A stretch of 64,000 bases of DNA from Macrocybe gigantea (taxonomy: Eukaryota; Basidiomycota; Agaricomycetes; Agaricales; Callistosporiaceae): the NCBI GenBank assembly GCA_011319805.1, contig SJRY01000228.1, positions 124,001-188,000 of the forward strand, written 5' to 3'. The notes below the pieces were generated by a model. That model ran no database searches. It had not been told where the DNA came from and saw nothing but the letters and a program-made list of their open reading frames with translations. The position numbers and the translations under genes were made by a program. Of the stretch, positions 48,615-59,731 are shown one piece after another; position 1 is the first letter of the stretch; every line of letters begins with the position of its first letter.

Positions 48615-51600
48615 TCAGGCAATGACTTCCCTCCTCGCAACCTTGTCGATCCCATGTTCATCGACCAACCAACCTTCACCAAGGTCCTCCACGATGTCCG
48701 CAACATCATCAAGACCAATGTCTTCCTCCACGTCGGCATCGTTCATGCCACCATATCCATTGGGCGCGTCTACCACCAGCTGCTCCTGATGGCCAGCCAA
48801 GCCATAGCCGTCCGCGGCGGCATCCAGACCGAGATCCCGAATAGTCAGACATGACCCAAAGCTGGAAAACGACGACGCCGACGAAACGACCGATGGGCTC
48901 GGTTCGATGCCGGTACCGCCGTTCGACGAGCGCGGAGTCGAATGCACGCTCCCGTCCCAACCACAGACCCATTCGTCCGTCAGGAGATCTGCAACCCGCG
49001 CCCTCTTCTTCGGATCCCGGACCAGCAGCCGCTCGACCACCTTCTTAGCGCCTTGGCTCAGAGCCAGCCGCTCGCCGATCAGCTCCTCTTCGCCAGCGCC
49101 GCTTCGTGTCCATCAACGTCGTCGCCATCTCCAACTCTGGCCACTCATACTCGCCGCGGGCGATCCTCATCAACCACTGCCTCCTCTCAAGACGTCCACC
49201 CTGTGTCCTCCCACCACTTGCCCCGATTCCGCCATGACCAACATGCCCGACTCCGGAACTTTCATTTGCGGCGACGACACCCTCACCAAACGGCAACCTC
49301 CTTGCAATAAGCGCATACAGCACCACGCCACACGCCCACGAGTCTGTCTCGCGCCCGTCATAGATTCCAGCGGGCTTCGACTTCTTACGCCGCGACACGG
49401 GGCTAGATGCTGACGAACCTCCGCCCATGACGAGCTCTGGTGCGGCATACGCTTCGGAACCGCATCGCGTGTGCAGAAGCGGTCCCTCGTCCTCATCCTC
49501 GTCCTCGAATTCTCGATATCGACGTTGTCTCCTTCGTCCGAGTATTGACCTACATCTGATCGAACGTAATTGTGTGCAGCGCCGTTCATGATAGCACGCT
49601 TGGCCTCCCTTCGTCTTGTCCGATCCCGTTCCCTCTCCTCATCGCTGCGTATGTCCACAAACCTTGACAGACCAAAGTCAGTCAGCTTGATGAGGGGAAG
49701 TGGGGGCGGCGGGAAATCGTGAAGAGTCGGTGCCGTTAGCGTGGGATCATCTAGCGTTGACGTCGCATCTCTGAAGGATTGTCAGGCGTGCGTTGGTAGA
49801 GCGTGCATCGGCTGCGGCAAGGTCGGCAAAGATGCACGTCGTGAGCAGGATATCTAGGGTCAGATGGCTGAGCCCCAAGCAAGTCGCGTAAAGCGGGAAG
49901 ACATACTTTCGAGCTTTAAATCCCTATGTACGATCCCGACACTATGCATCCATCCGACGGCTTTGCAGACCTCATTCCACATCCTCCTCAATACGCTCTC
50001 TCTAAGCTTGCTCCACGCATTGTCCGAGTTGACGAGGGAGAGCAGGTCGCCACCAGGCAAGTATGGGAGGACGAGGACATGATGCGTCGGGGTCGAGAGA
50101 TGCGTCAGGAGAGGGGTGATGTTCGGGTGAGAGATGTGCTAGATTGGTCGGAAGAGACGACAATAGAATGGAAGAAGAAGAACGTTTGAGTTAGCATAAC
50201 GAAGATCCGGGGTAAAAGATAAGATTCCAATGATAAACGAGAAAGTCGAAATGAGCCCCTATCCCCAAAGCCAATCTCTTCCTCACAATGCACCATCTCT
50301 GAGTAGGTCTCGCGACCAACAGAGAAGCGTCGACTTGGACGGTCGCCAAGCCCAAGGGCGAAATTACGCGATCGATTATTTATAATGCATGCGAGGGGCG
50401 AGGCACCAGCATGCCTTCCAGAAAGGCAAGACACCTTCACAGGTTCGGATTCTGCCAGGAAAAGGCAAAAGGGCAAGGGTCTCGCAAACGCCCTCACTGA
50501 AGTACTTTCCCAACCTCCTCCAGGACCCCACCGAGGCGCTAAAGAAAGGAAAAACCGAAAAAAAGAGAACATAAAGGATGATACTCACTCTGAGCACCTC
50601 AACTTCCCTCACGAAAGCGACCCGTGTCCTCTCCTTCTCCTTCTCCCTTTCCTCCCTCTCTCTCACCGTCAACATATTGCTATCGCCCCACCATCCTGTC
50701 GCTCCCGATCGAACAGTCATTTTGACAGCTACGAGCCGCTGCTCCTCCTTCCGTCTTTGTAGATGCGCATGGACGGACCTCCAGTATCCATCGCCCATCT
50801 CGTAGTCGGCGTCAGGTGCGTCGTGCGGGTCTAAATCGGGGTTTATCCCTAAACCGATAGCGCGATCGCGGCGGAGCCGCCGTCGGTCTTGCTCGAGCAG
50901 TCGTAGGCTGCCACCCCTCCGCCCGATCTGAGACACAAGGACAGCATCATCGACTTTGGCCCCGCGATGTGAAGGTGAAGAGGCTGTGGTATGACGTCTG
51001 TGAAGCGCCGCAGATGCTGCCGATGGTGATCCTGGCAACGGACTTTCGCTCTCGTCCCCTACGAAGAATCTCTCTTCAGACCCATCCACCAACGACCCAA
51101 TCGGCTTCGTGCCGCCCACCCTTTCCCTGAGCCTTTTCAAAGAACCGGATCGGGAGAGCGTCATGTCCAACGAGGCGCTCGGGTTCAGAAGTGCCACTAA
51201 GGAAGACGACGAGCTGGAATTTTCCGAGCTGGCTTGGCGTTTCAGATCTCGCAGGCTCTTCCTCGTCCTTAGCACGAGAGGGACGGATGACAGATCATCG
51301 GCAAGCCACACACTGGAGAACGCCCCATGACCCAAAAGCCGCACCAGCCGAAGACTCGTAGCATCCATCGGAGTCGCAGGCGGCATGGCATTGCGGGCGT
51401 CGGGGGACAGAAGCGAGGTGGCAGAGGTGAGAGGCGAGGCCGGCAAGTTGGAGGAGATGACGTAACCGGGCCGGGGCGAGTCGCACGGAGGCAAGGTGGA
51501 CGGAAGCGATGTGGGCGGAGAGTGCGAGGGTGACGATGGCGGCGATGACTTGGACAAACTCGGTGTCAGCGTCGTGTGCAACGACGGAGGCTGGAGCGAG

Positions 51601-52108
51601 TTGGACTGTCTGGCCCAAAGCTGAGAGAGGGACGGCTCAAGATTAGGAGGCCGGGGAGTCTGCTCGTCTTGCTGCGCGTTCGGCGCTGAGATGTCGATGG
51701 ATGGAATCGCAAAGAAGTCATTTGTCTTGGACTTGGGGCGGGATGAGGTGGAGTCAGGAGACCACTGCGTCGATATCGCAAGCGCTGGGGGCGCAGGCGG
51801 CGATGGCTGATGCTGTTGGTGTCGCTGAGCTTGCGAGGACAAAGAGCCGATCGACGGGGCGGGGATGGGGGCCGCGTGGGGAAAGGCGATGAGAAAAACG
51901 CGTGGGTTTTCGACGCGGTGGGCGGCGGCGAGGGCACAGAGGCGAGTGAATTGATGGATATGTCAGAAAAGGTGGAGGATGACGACAGCGAAGAGGAGGT
52001 GGTGAGGAAGGACAAGCGCGAGTGGGACGATTGGAAAGAGGAGACTGAGGACGGTCGGGAGAGAGGCTTCCCGTCGTCGTCAAGATCGATCCAGTCCATG
52101 GCCGTCAT
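48615..52108 (-). CDS. Ser/Thr protein kinase with N-lobe insertion, frame-broken
   Basis: Eukaryotic-type protein kinase. It starts '[19 protein letters not shown]' (52108), runs through a long Ser/Pro-rich region, then '[18 protein letters not shown]' (Gly loop). About 220 low-complexity residues separate this from 'LVAVKMTV' (ATP-binding Lys) and 'FVREVEVLR'. After a 450-bp intron (50588-50139) come '[11 protein letters not shown]', '[10 protein letters not shown]' and '[10 protein letters not shown]', then across another intron (49906-49854) 'NILLTTC'. Further on are '[11 protein letters not shown]' (DFG), '[13 protein letters not shown]' (APE), '[20 protein letters not shown]' and '[15 protein letters not shown]'. 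All catalytic motifs exist but the frame changes at least four times: near 51880 (C/G run), 49780, 49520 and 49100. Nearest named kinase unknown; the HRD-to-RDPKKR layout is CAMK-like. Sequence error or pseudogene cannot be separated here. Confidence 0.72.
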
Positions 52109-53155
52109 CGATAAGGATGGCGAGGGAAGGGTCAGGAGGAGGACATGCAGAAAAAAGTTGGAAGCTGTGAGAGTCAACACCGACAAATACAAACGCCGAC
52201 GCTACTCCGTCAACTACTTCTTTGTCCCACCGAGTCCATCTTATCGACGCACGTTCAATTGCGAGCGATCAATCATGTCTCTTCGATGGCGTTTTCCGAT
52301 CCCACTAACCGGCTCTTCATAGTCGCCTCGTGGTGTCCATAATCGGGTAGTCGTCTCAACTGCGGATTGGAAGTCCACGTAAACCCTAGTTGGACCATAA
52401 TCATGGAGATAGTGTGGGCGTGGAGTAACCGTTTACATCGCAGAAAAAGATGACAGGATCTGCACATCACCACCCAACTAACATGTTGACATGTCTCTGG
52501 GGACGCAGTTCTCACTTGCGTACTCGCATCGGGCTTCGACGGCTGGAGGACTGAACTTCATAAGGAATCCCATTCAGCCTCATGACGCTGTATTGCTCGG
52601 TCCGAATGCGGAGCACATGCATAGAATTTCTCTCGACAATGTGTTACTGGGTCATCTGCCCCAATGGTCGAGACCGCAAACGGGTCGATAGTTTTCGTAT
52701 CTGGTAGCGCTCGTTTCGGCTAACTGTCTTTTCCGAGCACACGATGCAGTTGTACGAGAAGTGCAGCGATCCCCGAAGTACATCGAATTACATTCGGACA
52801 CTTGCGAGGTCCGCCGAAGAAGCTGATGGCCAAAGGTGCTGCGGCAGTGTAGGCAAAAACATACTTCTGGGGTGTCCAGTTTGTCACTCCCCGTGAGCGT
52901 TGACACTACCTCATGGCCAGCAACTCACCTTTTTCGGCTAGCACGCAGTGAGGTTTATGATTGGGCTTTTGCACAAGCAAGCAAAGATCAGCGCCCGCAG
53001 CGGGAAGACATCGCGTCCCCAAAAACGTGTAAATAACGCGCTTCCCTTCATCGATAACTTCAGCGTCTGATAAACTGTCGAACAACAGGAAGTACTTCAT
53101 AAAATGAACAAGACGATGCCTCCCCCCACAAAGGCTTTCAACAGCTAAACTAGCG
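52109..53155. other. 1-kb divergent intergenic region
   Basis: Lies between the kinase start and the membrane-protein start, so it should hold both promoters. No gene, repeat or clear TATA seen. Confidence 0.45.
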
Positions 53156-54376
53156 ATGATCCTCCCTCGAGCCAAGCTGGACGACGGTGTAAGAATTCCT
53201 TCACCACCACCCACCAGGCTCAGCCTCCTTGTCGCACCTCTTGTAGGGCTTTTTCGCTACGCCCTTAAGCCCATTATTCCATTTGCTTGGTTCGACCTTC
53301 CTATCTCGATCCTTGACGTCGTAGCGGCCGTCCGCCTCTGCCTCCTCCTGCGCATACTCCGCGGGCGCCCCCCTGTGGTGCCCAAGGTGTTTTTCGAGGT
53401 GCAGTCATTAGGAAAGATCATTACCACGACGCTGCTGGTTGTGTACGGCGGCGAGGCCGTTGCAGGTACGCTCTCTTTCTTTCTTTCTTTTTTTGGTACT
53501 GATCTACATGCCATCTACTCAGCGCCCTTGCTCGGTGTCCCGCCATCGTTCATGCTTTCCGGGACTCTGCCTGTGCTATACGCCACCATCCAGGCGATCG
53601 TGGAATATCTGCCTTCGGTGCCCAAATCCTTAGCCAGCATCGAGCTGCTGCTGTCGATCGTGGACGGGTTTACGCGTGCCCACCTGTTCTGCAGCTTCAT
53701 CCCGCCCATCGTGATGACGTATTCCTCCTCGGCTATCTCCACCTCTCCATGGACACTCCTCCTCTCCTCCTATGTACGTGTTCATCGCCTTTTCTGTTTA
53801 TTTCAAGAACACCTCATTAAAAATGATAATGAATGATTCTCTCAGGTCATTGCTAACGGCGGTTTCTTCCTCGCCAACACGTTCACCTTCTTACGCCTGA
53901 CGCCTCTCACGCTCTACATCCCGCCCGACCCGCAGGCTCACCGCTGGACGACCCTCGATCTTTGGTGCGCGCCTCTCGTTACGGGTTTTTACGCCCTCCT
54001 CACCCACGCGCAGCCCTTCTGGGCCAACGCGCACGCCGGCCTTGTCGGCCTTCGAAGCACTGTTCTGGAGGTCTTCGTCACTGTCCTGTCCAGCGCGGTA
54101 GGTCGCGCCTTGCCCACCTTGGCTGCACGGGTGCGAGTAGACGGGAAGCCGACGGTCGAGGCGCTAGACGACGAGACGGCGCGCGCCTGGTGCGCAGCGC
54201 TCCTCACTGGGCTGTTCCTGACACGCACGATGCACAACTTGGGACCATGGTGGAAGCCTCTCTTTTACATCCAAAGGAAACTCAACAGTCAGTCTTTTTC
54301 CTATTCCTTTCTCCTGTCTCTGGTTCGATGCCCTTGTTGAACGACTTGGACAGGAAAAAAGATCAAGACGCTATAA
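53156..54376 (+). CDS. multi-pass membrane protein of unknown function
   Basis: Exons 53156-53465, 53523-53773, 53846-54287, 54354-54376, in phase, 341 aa. Hydrophobic segments: 'LSLLVAPLVGLFRYAL', 'ISILDVVAAVRLCLLLRIL', 'LGKIITTTLLVVYGGEAVA', 'PPSFMLSGTLPVLYATIQAIV', 'IVMTYSSSAISTSPWTLLL', 'VIANGGFFLANTFTFL', 'LWCAPLVTGFYALLTHA', and 'AWCAALLTGLFLTRTMHNLG', so about six to eight membrane passes. The C-terminus is short and basic ('QRKLNRKKIKTL'), compatible with an ER or Golgi sorting signal. I do not recognise the family. The conserved-looking acidic and aromatic pattern and clean splicing support a real gene. Confidence 0.75.
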
Positions 54377-55214
54377 TGCCGTGACAGAGTTGGGCGATGT
54401 GTCCTGATAGAATGGATTTGTACGGTCACTATCATTCACCCGTAGTTCTAACGCAATGCGATTCCCAAAGTGAATAATGATTTGATATACTTCATATCAT
54501 CAAACGACATTTGGAAAAGTTGCAGCAACGCCACAAATACGCACCAAACCCTTTTCTGTCCCCCCTCAGCGCTCAGCATCCATGGCGAGCGATGGCGCTT
54601 TCGGGTGCTGATTAATCTGCGCTCCACGTCACCACTGACAAAGCCAAAATGCTATTGATCTCGACACCTTGCCAAAACGGGCACCATCTGGCGGGGGCGC
54701 GGTTTTACCGATCGTTTTACGGCCTTCCATTCAGGGCCTGTAAAACGGGCCAGATAACTGTACTTAGTCCCGCCGGAACTTAGCCTCATCGCACTCGAGT
54801 GGGATGTCTCTGCTTCGACGATCGTGACATGTCTTGACCTTGGGTCGACCATGAGTGCATACTAGGCATCGGGCTGCAGTGGTTGAACGTTGAAGGTTCA
54901 AGTTGAAGATTCATAAGCAAGAATGCTGTTATTACCAGGGCCGAACTCAGTACGCATGCATGAACTTTACCCCCCACATCACACTCGGGAATCATCAGCT
55001 CGAGTTGTCTGACAAACCAACGAGCGCGATTGGACCCGCAAATACGTTATCGCTTCCAGCGTGTGGCAAGAGCTATCCGTCTATTTAAACCGCTCAAGTA
55101 GGCCAGCGGGCCACCACTGATAGCCTCGTCAATCCAAATAACATCGCGGCAAATAATCCAGAGCAATCGACGTTAGATCAATATAGGCCTCTTTTCGTAT
55201 TCGATTTAACCGCA
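54377..55214. other. intergenic; TATA-like site before the AKR gene
   Basis: No gene seen in the first 700 bp. 'tatttaaa' at 55082-55089, about 125 bp before the AKR start codon, is a weak TATA candidate. Confidence 0.4.
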
Positions 55215-56568
55215 ATGACCGTCCCTCAAGTCAAGTTAAACAACGGCGTAACAATCCCTGCCATAGGTTAGTATCCTTTTACTCGCAGCCTCAGAAGGTC
55301 CAAGAACAACTCTGGTTGAATAGGCACCGGAGCATGGGCACCCCTGAAGAGCCCATGTCACAGGTGAAAGGATGGCTGCTTAGTGCCCTCAAAGCTGGAT
55401 ACCGCCATATTGACACCGCGGAAATGTACGGCACCGAAGAGGCAGTCGGGCAAGCCATCAAGGAATCCGGAATTCCTCGAGAAGAACTCTACATAACCAC
55501 AAGCTCGCGTTCGTATCCTCTTAAGTGTCTGTTTCGGTGAGAGTCTGATCTGTGTGCGTTGTCTCATAGATGGAATCGGCTGGATCGCGTCGCAGAAGCC
55601 CTCGAGGGAAGTTTAAAGAGGCTTGGTGTGGATTATGTCGACCTGGTGCGTTCCATCGATCCACAATATAGTGGCCGATTTGGCTAACCTCGTATACCTA
55701 GTTTCTTATACACTGGCCGCAAGCTGTGGTCTATGAAGGTTCGTGAGACCTCCTAGAGCCGCCCATTAAAACGAAGCCAAGTCCTAATAACGCACATCAT
55801 GGCGCCCAGAGGGCACATTTTTCCCCAAATACCCTGACGGATCCTTGAAGCTGACTGACAAAGTCAATTTCAAACAAGCGTGGGCTCAGATGGAGAAGCT
55901 CCTGCAGCCGACAAACGGTGGAAAGCCGAAAGTGAGAGCCATCGGTGTTAGCAATTTCTCCATCAAGACGTTCGTCCCAGAGGATTCATCTGCTATTCAT
56001 ATCATTCCATTCTGATGCGTTCGCGGGTGCAGGTTGGAAGAACTGTTGTCCACTGCAAAGGTCGTGCCAGCAGTGAACCAAATCGAGTGTGTCAACACTG
56101 CCGCGGCTGCATCGAACCGACCAATTGATAATCTATCCCAGACTCCACCCCTATCTCGTGCAGCAAGACCTCTACGACTACTGTAAACAGAAGGGTATTG
56201 TTCTGACGGCTTACGCTCCCAGCGGATATGCCAACGTCCGCTCTGACCCGCTCATCGTCGAGCTGGCGGCCAAATACAAAGTCAAACCCAACCAGATCAC
56301 CCTCGCGTGGCACCTCGCCAGGGGCCATATGATCCTACCCAAGAGCACGAACGAGGAGCGGCAGAAGGAGAACATATCGGTGAATGACTTCCCTCTTTCA
56401 GAATTCGTTCTGCAGAATTGAGACGCACACCTTTACTCCAATTAAGCTCCGATACTTGAGCCCGCGGATGTGGACAGAATCACGGGTTTGGATCGTGGCC
56501 AGAGGCTCAGCGGTTACCTCCAGGACGGGATGGTATGGGGATGGACAGCGGAGCAGATCGGATGGTAG
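55215..56568 (+). CDS. aldo-keto reductase, frame-broken
   Basis: NADPH-dependent aldo-keto reductase of the GCY1/xylose-reductase-like group. Exon 1 55215-55266 ('[18 protein letters not shown]'), exon 2 from 55324 ('TGAWAP...', '[20 protein letters not shown]'), then '[19 protein letters not shown]', 'DYVDL', '[12 protein letters not shown]', '[18 protein letters not shown]', '[13 protein letters not shown]', '[11 protein letters not shown]', '[20 protein letters not shown]', and the closing '[20 protein letters not shown]' with stop at 56566-56568. The catalytic tetrad residues Asp and Tyr (in 'HIDTAEMYG'), Lys (after 'ITT') and His ('IHWP') are all visible. The frame breaks in a C run at about 55340-55344, again near 55500, and possibly near 56440. 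Substrate unknown. Sequence errors are the simplest reading, but an inactive copy is possible. Confidence 0.8.
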
Positions 56569-57207
56569 ATCTGGCCAGTGAGTGTGTTATTGACATATCC
56601 CTGCAGCCTCGTAACTTAACAGCGGCAGGTAACAAAGACCTTTTTGTGATTAAAATTGAAAACATATCTGCTGTCATATTTCGAAATGACTGACAAGCTA
56701 TATGTACAAGCTGCAATCATCCTCCGCAAAAATAGAAAAGGCCATGCTTTTTGTTACTGTCATATTTAGACGTTGGCGGCTGTCAGCATTTGAGACTTCC
56801 ACAAGGCAGACGACGGCGCAAATGCTCGATCGATGAGCAACGTATTAGATGCCCTCGTAGAAACCTCGAAAAGGGATGAACCAGACTTCATTGATCCCGC
56901 TACTAGTCTCACCAAGGAGGGATCACAACAGAAGCTCATATAGCTGGTGGGTAACAGTGGTAAGCTAAGAGACGCGAGCCGCAGGCGTCACCGATTTCTC
57001 CGTCAAAACATAGTAGTACAATATGACATATTACGCTTGTGGGATTCTGAAAACAGCTTCAAGATGAACATGGTTTCGATAAATTGTGTGCGTATGTGGA
57101 GGTACCGTTTGTACTACAGTGCCTCGAGTGGCTGGAGAACCGAAGACCTTGAGTGACACTGCCAATAGTGGCGCACTCTGCCTGTATGTACAGTTAACCC
57201 TCCTGCA
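56569..57207. other. convergent intergenic region
   Basis: Between the ends of the AKR and F-box genes. Short frames only; nothing supported. Confidence 0.45.
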
Positions 57208-58584
57208 TCATAGAAGCACTCTATCAGCGTATCGCACACCAGAACCAAAGTCTAGCCTGTATAAATCAAGCTCCTCTTCAACCACGACACGTACGTTAGA
57301 CATGGTTGCCAGTTTCTCAGTCAGAAACTCAAGGAATGCCCGGTTCTCACACTGCGTGAACCGGATTATGCGCAGGCTCGAATGGAAATGTGGATTGAGC
57401 AGCAGCGCATTGGCAATCTCGTCCCAGTGCCCGAGCTGGTTGCTCCATCCAGGGCCGCCATGTCGGACAGAAAGGCAGAGTCTGAAGGTGATGGTGTGCA
57501 AGTGCGAAGAGGTGATGGATCGGAGGGCGGAAACAGTCCAAAGAAAGGGTATGTCTGGAGAGATGTGGAACCAGATCGCACGGAGATTTATGTTCTGTGA
57601 GAGATCGAGTTCCTCTGCAGGAGTCGACGCGCGTTGAAATATCAGTCTGTGCAAGGATAAATCAAGAGAAGGGAACTAACCTTGGCTGAGAAAATAGAAT
57701 TGATAGACATCTAGTTCTTCGATAATCGGACCAAAAGACCGGTAATAGCCACGAATGTCGCGTTCATATTGTTCGATGTCTGACCTGGGCTGCTCGCTAT
57801 CAACGGCATTGAACGCCGTTAAATCCATTCTCGCTATTTTGGGTTGATACAGGCCTCTGGGTCGCTTGTACGACGTGAGCCACTTCATAATATGTATGGC
57901 GTCGCCGACGAGGATCACCGATTTGAGTGTAGTTATTGGACCAGAGCCATCCTTATAGACCTCCGGGTGGCCAGGTAGCGTCTTCTCATTCCATTTCACA
58001 TGCGTCAGAGACAAGTGGCGGAGAGTTTTGAATGTCCTCAGGAGCATGATGAAATCGTACATTTTGTCCATGTGCATGTTTACGAGGATGAGCTCTTTGA
58101 GCATGGTTGTTGGCGCTGAACCGAGGAGTGGTCCAAGCTTGTTGAGTCCGTATACGGGCCCTGGCCATGACCCAAGATACATGACGCTCTGCAGATATTT
58201 CAATGGCCGGAGGATGCTTCCAGTATTCTCATCAGGTTGGATGCCCACCATAATCCGCTTGACGTACTCTGCGATCGTCAAATGGGGCGAGTTGAGGAGC
58301 GCGTGAGTCAACTGTTGCCGTAATTCCGAGAATGCGATGTAGAAGAGCCTGTTCGGCGGGAAGAGATAGCGCCTGCAGAGACGACACCAAGCGCGGCAGA
58401 CGAGAGAAAGGTCACAGAGCGCGTCTCTGTCATCGCGGAGGTGATCAATGATCAGGTCTTGCAGCTCTTGCGCGAGTCGCGGACGCAACCTCGCTATGGC
58501 TGCCTCGTCGCGCACCACGGGTGATTTTGGTCGAGTTTTAAATCTGAACCTTGGCCGTGGTATCATGCTGTCAGCCATTGGCAC
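57208..58584 (-). CDS. F-box protein
   Basis: Putative SCF substrate receptor. Exon 1 58584-57681, exon 2 57614-57208, joined in phase by a 66-nt intron, 436 aa. A basic N-terminal lead ('RPRFRFKTRPKSP') precedes the F-box: 'LAQELQDLIIDHLRDD', 'LCDLSLVCRAWCRLCRRYLF'. The rest has weak leucine-rich repeats ('LKELILVNMHMDKM', 'LRHLSLTHVKW', 'LKSVILVGDAIH', 'LRIIRFTQCENRAF') and ends 'LDLYRLDFGSGVRYADRVLL'. An acceptor at 'cctgc|AG' was chosen because the nearer one gives an immediate stop. This layout is typical of the large F-box family of mushrooms. Target unknown. Divergent from MCP1. Confidence 0.82.
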
Positions 58585-58893
58585 TGTAACGGGATAGATG
58601 CGCGTCTGGTCCTCATTCTGACTGAATAGTTGCTAATAAAGCGAACGGAACAAGGATCTCTGAAAAAAAATACAAGGTTACCACAAGTTGCTTCTCGAGC
58701 CACCCGATAGAAACAATGGTAGCCAATTTCATCTGAGGGCTCCCATCTGTCTGCGTCGAAAGCCAGCAGTACAAGAGGCTGCAAGTGCATAGTGCCATGG
58801 TTGTTGTTCGAGTCCAAGTTTCGTAAAACTGATCAATGTGGTTGCTGGCAACAAAACAACATCCCCCAGCTGTGCCGATCAGCTCGAAGTGTC
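58585..58893. promoter_or_regulatory. shared upstream region F-box / MCP1
   Basis: A 309-bp gap between divergent start codons; no TATA seen. Confidence 0.4.
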
Positions 58894-59731
58894 ATGAGCG
58901 GCAACTTCAATGGCGGGCCATCTGCAGGCAATTCTCTCCGCAAGACGTTGCTGAAGAACTTGACCAGACTCTCACATGCGTCCGCCCCGTTCATCTCGAC
59001 GTTCGTCATAATTCACCTCACCGCGCCGGCTACGGCCAACCTGGGCGGTTCCTCACTTGCTTCGCAGATAATGGTGCGTTATTCTAGCCTCACATGCAAA
59101 ACGCGGCTGATATCCATCGCCATCTTTCCGAACTTGTTAGCTCTTAGGTCGGGAGTACTACCAAACCGCCTTTGGCGAGAAATACCTTCTTCTTGGGCCT
59201 CTGATTGTCCACGCTGTCGCAGGAACAGCAAAACGCCTCCTCTCTCCCTCCGCAAAACCGCCTAGGCCATGCTCGTCCTTATTGAGCTGGACAGGCTACG
59301 CTACTGCGTTATTCTTCCTTCCAATGCATTACATGACTCACCGGTACAACCCAATGGACCCTGCGCCCCCCGTTTCGGCCATAGGACCTTCAGAGCTAGA
59401 TTACGAGTTCGTCAAACTTGGGCTGCAAAACTGGCCTGTTCGGAGCTGGTTCCTTTACGCGGGACTGCTGATCCCTGTCGTCCTTCACATGGTGGACGGA
59501 TGGGCTATCATTTGGAACACATGGCTGAAGGAGTCTGTTTTGGATTTCAAGCAGTGGGCCACTGGTGCTGTCCAGCGCAGACGCAGGAACATGGCTTTGG
59601 TACTGGCGGGACTGGCCTTGCCAGTGATGACAGGATTGTACGCCCTCTCCAAGGAGCCTCTCATGCTGTTTTCTAGTATGGCAAGCCGTCTCGAGGCCGT
59701 CTACAATAAATCATTCTTTTATCGTGTCTAA
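58894..59731 (+). CDS. MCP1: Mcp1-like mitochondrial outer-membrane protein (DUF1691)
   Basis: Homologue of yeast Mcp1, a mitochondrial outer-membrane protein that suppresses ERMES loss and recruits Vps13 for lipid transfer. Exons 58894-59073 and 59141-59731, in phase, 256 aa. Segments: 'LTRLSHASAPFISTFVIIHL' (TM1), 'SSLASQIMLLGREYYQT', 'YLLLGPLIVHAVAGTAKRLL' (TM2), 'GYATALFFLPMHYMTHR', 'WFLYAGLLIPVVLHMVDGWA' (TM) and 'NMALVLAGLALPVMTGLYAL' (last TM). His residues in TM1, TM2 and the MDG helix resemble the di-heme cytochrome b pattern shared with the DUF1691 fold. The acceptor at 59140 (gttag|CTC) is needed for 'MLLGREYY'; the later 'ttag' would break the frame. The stop codon overlaps that of the convergent ATPase gene. 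Confidence 0.88.

Noticed and set aside
50105..50572. Minus-strand frame inside the kinase region as a separate gene
   Set aside because: It is the 450-bp intron plus flanking exon of the kinase; kinase motifs continue on both sides and the frame has no domain.
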